Shown here piece after piece: positions 57,719 to 64,000 of a stretch of 64,000 nucleotides of DNA. This DNA is from JBBQWR01 sp038210495 (GTDB lineage: Bacteria > Planctomycetota > Planctomycetia > Pirellulales > DATAWG01): contig JBBQWR010000025.1 in NCBI GenBank assembly GCA_038210495.1, positions 10,857 to 74,856 of the forward strand, given 5' to 3'. The position numbers were made by a program, and so were the translations under genes. How positions within the stretch are numbered: position 1 is the stretch's first letter; the number at the start of each line of letters is the position of its first letter. The notes below the pieces were generated by a model that was given only the letters and a program-made list of their open reading frames with translations, searched no databases and was not told the DNA's origin.

Positions 57719-60229
57719 ATGAAAAACACGTTCTTCACCAACAACGCCATCAAGATCATGATAGGCGTCACGTTTCTTTTGCCCATCGTGTTGATGGGGG
57801 CGAAGCTCACGCTCAAGGGAAACAAGAACGATGTGAAGGAATGGCTTCCGCCGTCCTACAAAGAGACCGGCGAGTACAAGTGGTTCCAGCAGAATTTCGC
57901 CAATGAGACATTCGTCCTCATTAGTTGGGACGGCTGCACGCTGGACGACGATCGGCTGAAGGTTCTGACCGCCAAGGTGATGCCCGACCCGGTCGCGATT
58001 CAAGCCGCCGCGGCCGAGAGCGGCAAAACGCCAGCGTACACCGGCCCGAAACTGTTCACGAAATTCATCACCGCCCGCACAGTCGTCGACCAGATGATGG
58101 CGCCGCCGCTGAATCTCAGCGAGGCCGAGGCGATCAGCCGGCTCCGCGGCTCGATCATCGGACCCGATCCGAAGATCAATCAGACCTGCGCCGTGTTCAC
58201 GCTCTCCAAAGCGGGCAAGGACACGCCGCGCAAAGCGGTCGAGACGATCTACAACGCGGCGCTCGACTCGGGCGTTCCCAAAGCTGCGATTCACATGGGC
58301 GGCCCGCCGGTCGACAACGTCGCGCTCGACAAAGAGGGGGAGCGGATGCTGCTGCTGCTCGCCGGCCTCTCGGGCGCCATCGGGCTGGGCCTGTCGATGT
58401 GGTACATGAAAAACGGCCGGCTGACGGCGTTCGTCATCATTAGCTCCGTCTATGGCGCGGCGCTGAGCCTGGCGATCGTCACGTTCACCGGCAACACGAT
58501 GGACTCGATCCTGCTGAACATGCCCTCGATCGTCTACACGATGGGCATGTCGGGCGCGATCCATATCATTAACTATTGGCGGCACAACGCCGCCAAGGGA
58601 GGCCGAGCCGGCGCCGCCAGCCGCGGCCTCAAGATGGCGTGGCTACCCTGCACGCTCTCGGCCGGCACGACAGCCCTGGGACTCGTGTCGCTTTGCACCA
58701 GCGAACTCAACCCGATCTGCAAATTCGGTCTGTACTCGGCGATCGGCGTGATGGGCACGCTCACGCTTCTGTTCACATTTGTCCCCTCCGCGCTTGAGCT
58801 CTGGGGACCGAAAGTCGAGCAGATCGAACCGGGCCGCGAGATCGTTCATAGCGAGGCCGAGCAAAAGCATCGCCGCCGGATGCGCGGCATCGCCAACTTC
58901 ATCTATGGTCATCAAGGGCCGATTTGGGCGACGTTTATTATCGTCGGCGTCGTGGCCGGCTACGGCCTGACCCGCGTGACCACGTCGGTTAATCTGATGG
59001 CCCTGTTCTCCAAGAACTCGGAAATCATCAACTCGTACACATGGCTCGAAGATCACCTTGGCCCGCTCGTGCCGATGGAAATCGTCGTCAAGCTCGACAA
59101 GAAAGATTGCAAACTGACGTTCTTCGAGCGAATGGAACTGATTCAGCGGATTCAGACCAAGCTCGGCGGGCTGAAGGATGTCGGCAGCACGATTTCGGCC
59201 CTAACGTTCGCCAACGACATCAGCCCGGCCAAAGGGGGCAACAAGCTGGCTAGCGCGGGCTCGAAACTCTTCGGCGGCGAACGAACCCGCCGGGCCGTGC
59301 TCAACAAGCATCTCATGGAGCATCGCGACGAAATTCTCAAGGGAGATTATCTGGCCGAGACCGACACCGAGGAACTTTGGCGCGTGAACCTCCGCGTGGC
59401 CGCCTTGCGAAACGTCGACTACGGCGCGTTCGTCGACGACATCAAGGGCATCGTCGAGCCGATCATCTCGGCGGAGACCGGAAAAGGCACGGCCGGAATC
59501 AACGGCGTCGTCTACACGGGCCTGACGCCGCTGATCTACAAAGCTCAGCATTCGCTGCTGTCGGGGTTGATCGAAAGTTTCTGCTGGGCGTTCGTGATGA
59601 TCGCGATCGTGATGGCGTTCAACTTCCGCAGCGTATCGGCAGGATTCTTGACGATGATCCCGACGGTGTGGCCCGTGGCGCTCGTGTTCGGGCTGCTCGG
59701 CTGGCTAGGGATCGTCGTCGATATCGGCACGATGATGACGGCCGGCGTCGCGATGGGCGTATGCGTCGACGACACGGTACACTACGCCACATGGTTCCGC
59801 CGCGGCTTGCGGATGGGCATGAATCGCAAGGAAGCGACGGGCTTTGCCTACGAGAACGCCGCGGCGGCGATGTACCAAAGCTCGTTCATCGTGGCGTTCG
59901 GCTTGGCGGCCTTCGGGATCAGCGCGTTCATGCCGACCAAACGGTTCGGTCTGCTCATGCTGACGCTCTTGAATTTCGGTCTGCTGGCGGACCTGGTGCT
60001 CACGCCCGCAATGCTCGCCGGTCCGCTGGGATACTTCTTCTCGAAGTTCTGGCTGAAAGACAAGTCCGAGGAAACGCCGGCAGCCTCGCTGCCATCCGAC
60101 GCGCGGCTCGACACGTTGACGCTTCACGTTCCCGGCCCGCACAGCCCGGAATCACAACCGGCGCCGACGCGCCATGGCGAGCCGAAGATCCTCTCGATGC
60201 CGTCGGCCCAGAGACGAACCAAGTCTTGA
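57719..60229 (+). CDS. MMPL/RND family membrane transporter
   Basis: 836 residues. One N-terminal helix (about 11-30), a periplasmic loop of about 170 residues, five helices (about 205-370), a cytosolic loop, then one helix (about 400), a second loop and five C-terminal helices (about 620-770). This gives the 12-helix, two-half RND layout. The second half has GVAMGVCVDDTVHYATWF, the sterol-sensing-domain-like motif with acidic residues for proton coupling. The C-terminal 40 residues are Pro/Ser-rich. It probably exports a lipid or other hydrophobic molecule; the hopanoid transporter HpnN is a relative. There is no MFP or outer membrane partner. Its TGA ends one base before the stop of the convergent PDZ gene. 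Confidence 0.88.
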   Translation: MKNTFFTNNAIKIMIGVTFLLPIVLMGAKLTLKGNKNDVKEWLPPSYKETGEYKWFQQNFANETFVLISWDGCTLDDDRLKVLTAKVMPDPVAIQAAAAESGKTPAYTGPKLFTKFITARTVVDQMMAPPLNLSEAEAISRLRGSIIGPDPKINQTCAVFTLSKAGKDTPRKAVETIYNAALDSGVPKAAIHMGGPPVDNVALDKEGERMLLLLAGLSGAIGLGLSMWYMKNGRLTAFVIISSVYGAALSLAIVTFTGNTMDSILLNMPSIVYTMGMSGAIHIINYWRHNAAKGGRAGAASRGLKMAWLPCTLSAGTTALGLVSLCTSELNPICKFGLYSAIGVMGTLTLLFTFVPSALELWGPKVEQIEPGREIVHSEAEQKHRRRMRGIANFIYGHQGPIWATFIIVGVVAGYGLTRVTTSVNLMALFSKNSEIINSYTWLEDHLGPLVPMEIVVKLDKKDCKLTFFERMELIQRIQTKLGGLKDVGSTISALTFANDISPAKGGNKLASAGSKLFGGERTRRAVLNKHLMEHRDEILKGDYLAETDTEELWRVNLRVAALRNVDYGAFVDDIKGIVEPIISAETGKGTAGINGVVYTGLTPLIYKAQHSLLSGLIESFCWAFVMIAIVMAFNFRSVSAGFLTMIPTVWPVALVFGLLGWLGIVVDIGTMMTAGVAMGVCVDDTVHYATWFRRGLRMGMNRKEATGFAYENAAAAMYQSSFIVAFGLAAFGISAFMPTKRFGLLMLTLLNFGLLADLVLTPAMLAGPLGYFFSKFWLKDKSEETPAASLPSDARLDTLTLHVPGPHSPESQPAPTRHGEPKILSMPSAQRRTKS

Positions 60230-60230
60230 G

Positions 60231-61280
60231 TTAGCGCCAAGAGCCGAGCGTGACTTCTTTCTTGAAGGTCTCGCTGTTGCGGCGGACTTCGATCGTCACT
60301 TTCTCGCCCGCTTGGCGAGCGCCGATCACGGCCGTCAATGTCTTGAAATCGCTGATCGGTTGATCGCCGAATTTGAGAATCAGGTCGCCCGCGATCAGGC
60401 CCGCTTGGTCGGCCGCCGAATGGGGTTCGACGGTGCTGATCATGCAGACCGTTTCATTGCCGACCGAATTGGCCGCCACGCCGAGCTTGGCCGTGCCCGC
60501 ATGAACATTGACCGTCGTCTTGGGATATTCGCGGGCTAATTTTTGAACCGCCTCGCCCGACAATTTGCAGCCGAACAAGTCGATCTGCTTCAAATCGCTG
60601 AAGCCCGAGAGCAGCGGCAGATCGTCTTCCACGAGCGACACGCCGTAAAAACTCACTCGCTGGAGATCGGGGATTCGCTTGAGCAGGGCCAGCTTCGATC
60701 GGTCGCCGTGCCACCGGCCACCGAACGAAATCTGCGGGCCATTGAACATGGCCGGGATGTAGCCGAATTGATTGAGATCGTTCTCATTGGGTTGCACGAC
60801 GATGGCCCCCAGTCGCTGGAGCGCGGCGATCGCCCGATCGCGGCGGGCGCCTTGGATTTTGCCGAGGGCATCGTTGGCCATGTCGGCCGACGCGCTCACG
60901 CGAGCGTCGGCGACTTTCATCAGCGAGTCGACCGCCGCGTCTTCGGTCAGATCGTCTTCGGAGCGCAATGATGCCCCCAGGATCGTGATGGCGCGGGCCG
61001 TGACCTCAAGATCGTCGCCCCGCGCGGCGGCCGCCAAATCGGCGATAGCATACCGGCCGGCGTCGATCAACCGCTCGGTCGCTTCCTCGCGGACGGCATA
61101 TTGGTCGCTGCCCAGGTCGGCGACCCACCGCCGCACATCGTCCGAGACGGGCCCTTCGGCGGCCTTTTCGGCGGTCTCGGCCACAGCTTTAAGCCCGGAA
61201 AGGCCTAGAATAATCGACAAGGTCAGTGCCGCGCCACGGCTGATCTGGCCCCAGCCGGCCGCCAGTTCGATTCGCTTCAT
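60231..61280 (-). CDS. Secreted PDZ protein with LRR-like and HEAT-like segments
   Basis: 349 residues from ATG 61280; GAGGGATCG precedes it and the two earlier ATGs are weaker. The N-terminal hydrophobic segment (about 12-32) is a signal. Residues about 45-160 are helical (VRRWVADLGSDQYAVREEA) and HEAT-like. Residues about 200-255 read as leucine-rich repeats (LQRVSFYGVSLVEDDLPLL, then LKQIDLFGCKLSGEAVQKL). The C-terminal 90 residues are a PDZ domain with GLIAGDLILKFGDQPISDF. No protease triad is present, so it is a binding or scaffold protein. Confidence 0.85.
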   Translation of the reverse strand: MKRIELAAGWGQISRGAALTLSIILGLSGLKAVAETAEKAAEGPVSDDVRRWVADLGSDQYAVREEATERLIDAGRYAIADLAAAARGDDLEVTARAITILGASLRSEDDLTEDAAVDSLMKVADARVSASADMANDALGKIQGARRDRAIAALQRLGAIVVQPNENDLNQFGYIPAMFNGPQISFGGRWHGDRSKLALLKRIPDLQRVSFYGVSLVEDDLPLLSGFSDLKQIDLFGCKLSGEAVQKLAREYPKTTVNVHAGTAKLGVAANSVGNETVCMISTVEPHSAADQAGLIAGDLILKFGDQPISDFKTLTAVIGARQAGEKVTIEVRRNSETFKKEVTLGSWR

Positions 61281-61423
61281 CGATCCCTCACGCATGGCCA
61301 TTTAAGCGAAATGCACGAAACATTGAGATTATAACACGATTTCTCGACTCTTTCGCTAGGGGGACCATACAAATCCCATTTCCGGCCATAGCCGCCGCCG
61401 CCCCGCGACGACTAGAATTGAAC

Positions 61424-61457
61424 GGCGAGCGGGGCGGCGTAAGCCCCCTGTCCTCGA
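61424..61457. repeat. R6 repeat arm
   Basis: GGCGAGCGGGGCGGCGTAAG followed by CCCCCTGTCCTCGA. Same sequence as the R6 arms near 12291 and 12411. It ends just before the YgiQ frame begins. Confidence 0.7.
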
Positions 61458-61561
61458 CATTACTTGCCCCAACCATCCTCTTTCGCGCCCAGCATTCGCT
61501 CTCCGCTGGTCCTGTCCTTGCTAACCCAAATTCCACTCCCGATCCTCGACCTACCGTCCGC

Positions 61562-63527
61562 CGTGCCGGTCGCGCCGCTGATTCCGCGCGCCACTCCGCC
61601 GCTGCCAATGACTCGCGAGGAGATGGACGCCCGGGGGTGGGACGCGGTCGATATCGTCTTCGTCACGGGGGACGCCTATGTCGATCATCCGAGTTTCGCC
61701 ATGGCGCTGCTTGGCCGATTGCTCGAAAGCGAAGGGTTTCGGGTCGCGATCCTGAGTCAGCCCGATTGGCGATCTTGCGATCCTTGGCGGACATTCGGCC
61801 GGCCGCGGCTGTTCTTCGCGATCAGCGCCGGCAACATGGACTCGATGATTAACCACTACACGGCCAACCGGAAGGTGCGCAACGACGACGCCTACAGCCC
61901 CGGCGGGCAGATCGGACGGCGACCCGATCGCGCCACCTTGGGTTACTGCCAGCGGGCGCGCGAGGCCTATAAAGGCGTGCCCGTGATCGCCGGTGGCGTC
62001 GAGGCGAGCCTCCGCCGGATCGCTCATTACGATTATTGGAGCGACAAAGTCCGCCGGGCGATCATCCTCGACTGCAAGGCCGATCTGTTGGTCTTCGGAA
62101 TGGGAGAGCGGCCGATCCTTGAAATCACCCGCCGCTTGGCAGCCGGCGAAAAGGTCGCCGATCTGCGCGACCTGCGCGGCGTGGCCTATCGGCTGGGCGC
62201 GAAGCAATCGCCGCCGATCGAGAACACGATCACGCTTCCCAGCTACGAGGCCGTGTCGACCGACAAATGGGCCTTCTGCGAGATGACCAAAATCTCGCAC
62301 ATGGAAACCAATCCGCATAACGCCAAGCGGCTCGTGCAGTATCACGGCCCCGAGGCGGTGGTCGTCAATCCGCCCGCCTTGCCGCTGACGCAGGCCGAGA
62401 TGGACCGGGCCTATGGGCTACCGTTCACCCGCCGGCCGCATCCGAGTTACGGCAAGCAAAAAATTCCCGCGTACGAAGTCGTCAAGGATTCCGTGCAGAT
62501 CATGCGCGGCTGTTTTGGCGGCTGCACGTTCTGCTCGATCACGGCCCACGAAGGGCGGATCATTCAGAGCCGCAGCCAGGATTCGGTTATGGCCGAGATT
62601 CGCCGGATGACGGCCGAGCCCGACTTTTCCGGCGTGATCAGCGACATCGGCGGTCCCACGGCCAATATGTACGAGATGAAGTGCGCGCGGCCCGAGGTTG
62701 AGGCGAAGTGCCGCCGGCTGAGCTGCGTGCATCCGACGATCTGCAAATTGTTGGGGACCGATCACGGCCCGCTCTTGAACCTAATGAAGGCCGCGCGCGA
62801 GGAACCGGGCATTCGCAAGGTATTGGTCGCCTCGGGCATCCGCATGGATCTGGCCCGCCGCGATCCCGAGTACATGAAGCAGTTGGTGACGCATCATGTC
62901 GGCGGGTATTTGAAGGTGGCGCCCGAGCATACCGACCCCGAGACGCTGCGCATGATGAAGAAGCCGGGAGTCGAAGATTTCGTCGAGTTCGATCGCGAAT
63001 TCAAAAAGGCATCGAAGGAGGCCGGCAAGAAACAGTATTTGATTCCCTATTTCATCGGCAGCCACCCGGGCAGCGATCTAGACGCGATGATCGACCTGGC
63101 CCTGTTCCTCAAGCGGAACCACTACCAGCCGGATCAGGTGCAGGACTTCATTCCCAGCCCGTTCGACATCGCGGCCTGCATGTACCACACGGGCCACGAC
63201 CCCTTCACGCGGCAGCCGGTCAACGTGGCGAAGCATCTACGGGATCGAAAGCTTCAGCGGGCGCTGTTGCAATTCTTCAAGCCGGAAAATCATTTCGAAG
63301 TCCGCCGAGCCCTCGAGCAAGCGGGCCGGCAAGACCTGATCGGCGCGGGCTGCGATTGCCTGATTCCCGACAAGCCGCCGAAAGAAGCCCTCGATCGCCG
63401 TCGGCAGAAAGCCAACGAATCCGTCCGCGAGCAGCGCCAGGGAGACCACATCCGCGGCACGCCGGGCAATGGCTATCGTCCGCAGCGCAAGACGGCGACA
63501 CGGCGTCCGCGTGGCAAGCGACCGTAG
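61562..63527 (+). CDS. YgiQ-family radical SAM protein
   Basis: 655 residues if started at GTG 61562. The frame is open to TTG 61464, but E. coli YgiQ-like alignment (FLPMSREEM) supports a start not far upstream of MTREEMDARGWD. N-terminal DUF-type domain (VFVTGDAYVDHPSFAM to GNMDSMINHYTANRK), then the radical SAM CxxxCxxC cluster in RGCFGGCTFCSI (near residue 320), then GVISDIGGPTANMYEMKC, VGGYLKVAPEHT, PYFIGSHPGSDLD. The C-terminal 50 residues are basic and Arg/Lys/Pro-rich. The reaction of this family is not established. Confidence 0.9.
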
Positions 63528-64000
63528 TACGCGTAATGTCGCAGTCCGATACCTATGGCGAAGCAATCAAATTCCCGCCGGCGCAACCGCGTCATGCCTC
63601 GGCGCCACGGGCCAGGCAAGAGCGGGGAACCAACCGCGATACGCCATGAAACCTATTCCACGCCCTGGCAGAACTTGCGCGACTAAAATCGCAGCTCGAT
63701 GTGTTCGACAGTTCCGGTTCCGTCCGGCGGAATCCCCGGCCAGCAAGGTCAGCTCGAAGTAGCCTGTGGCTCGGCTTCGGCCGCGCGAACCGCTGATTGG
63801 AGCGACCTGCTGGACCGGGACGATCGCAAGAAATTTTCCGTGCAAGTCCAGCGTCCTGAACGCCAACGGCTTGAACGCGGCTATCCCGCGGCCCGGGTCA
63901 GCCCGAGCCGCCATGAGGCCACGTATTCACGAAGGGATGTGTTGGGGAGCCGTCGGTCCGGGATGCCCCCGGAGAAAAGAACGCCGGCCAGCGAACCCGA
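63528..64000. other. Intergenic or unassigned right end
   Basis: No supported gene. A minus-strand open frame (63567-63914) contains LDLHGKFLAIVPVQQVAPIS and FELTLLAGDSAGRN, which hint at a beta-rich fragment; TLLAGDSAGR also weakly resembles the LTLTAGSSAKR frame near 40000 on the minus strand, so this may be a shared repeat or decayed gene. Confidence 0.35.

Noticed and set aside
61464..61561. N-terminal extension of the YgiQ-type protein to TTG 61464
   Set aside because: The extra residues are Pro/Leu/Ser-rich, unlike the family, and begin at the edge of an R6 repeat. A start nearer MTREEM fits better.
63567..63914. Minus-strand open frame of 115 codons at the right end
   Set aside because: No ribosome binding site, an in-frame stop just upstream and an uneven composition. 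Listed only as unassigned sequence.

Overview
The window is a GC-rich, densely coding chromosomal segment that looks like a planctomycete, probably of the Pirellulales type. The main evidence is a large PVC-type c-heme protein with HEAT repeats, a secreted PQQ-like beta-propeller protein, a 2,000-residue alpha-2-macroglobulin, many exported proteins of unknown role, and intergenic DNA full of short palindromic repeat families. No rRNA, CRISPR array, insertion sequence with a transposase, or prophage was seen. One tRNA gene is present (tRNA-Glu, anticodon CTC).

Layout. 0-6.4 kb: a cut-off membrane protein, pyrF, tRNA-Glu, a secreted esterase, a PQQ-like propeller protein, a DUF2934 protein, and a probably frameshifted two-helix membrane peptide. 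6.7-14.6 kb: an SbcCD-like nuclease/ATPase pair of the YhaO/YhaN type, convergent with a possible PD-(D/E)XK-type nuclease; then a YpfJ-type zinc metalloprotease, a single-domain response regulator and a small unknown protein. 15-23.7 kb: one giant gene for a cyclic beta-1,2-glucan synthase-like enzyme. 23.8-30.6 kb: an M14 carboxypeptidase, metH and a STAS protein. 30.9-36.4 kb: a DUF4160 / DUF2442-XRE pair of toxin-antitoxin type, pyrC and pyrB, and a large lipoprotein. 36.4-41.4 kb: the heme/HEAT protein, a short secreted repeat peptide and ispG. 41.5-50.5 kb: a co-oriented run of a UPF0175 protein, ParD, ParE, an SGNH hydrolase, EpmA and the alpha-2-macroglobulin. 50.9-57.1 kb: an alpha/beta hydrolase, an RluA-type pseudouridine synthase, an aldose epimerase, an HD-GYP protein overlapping a PilZ gene that is interrupted by a stop codon, and aspS. 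57.7-63.5 kb: an MMPL/RND transporter, an LRR-PDZ protein and a YgiQ-type radical SAM protein.

How the genes fit together. Most are housekeeping or cell-envelope genes: pyrimidine synthesis (pyrF, pyrB, pyrC), methionine synthesis (metH), isoprenoid synthesis (ispG), translation (aspS, epmA, tRNA-Glu) and the envelope (glucan synthase, alpha-2-macroglobulin, MMPL transporter, secreted hydrolases). Two small low-GC-looking modules, at 30.9-32.0 and 41.5-42.3 kb, look acquired.

The most unusual layer is the repeats. At least eight short families recur between genes. One of them, a (GGGAGTC/GGGAGAC)n unit, also lies in frame inside three protein genes (pyrF, epmA and the heme protein). The other notable points are the interrupted PilZ domain and the missing standard start codon for what looks like the N-terminus of the giant glucan synthase. 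I did not find a clear new defence or biosynthetic system. The best candidate for an under-described module is the nuclease-like gene next to the SbcCD-like pair.
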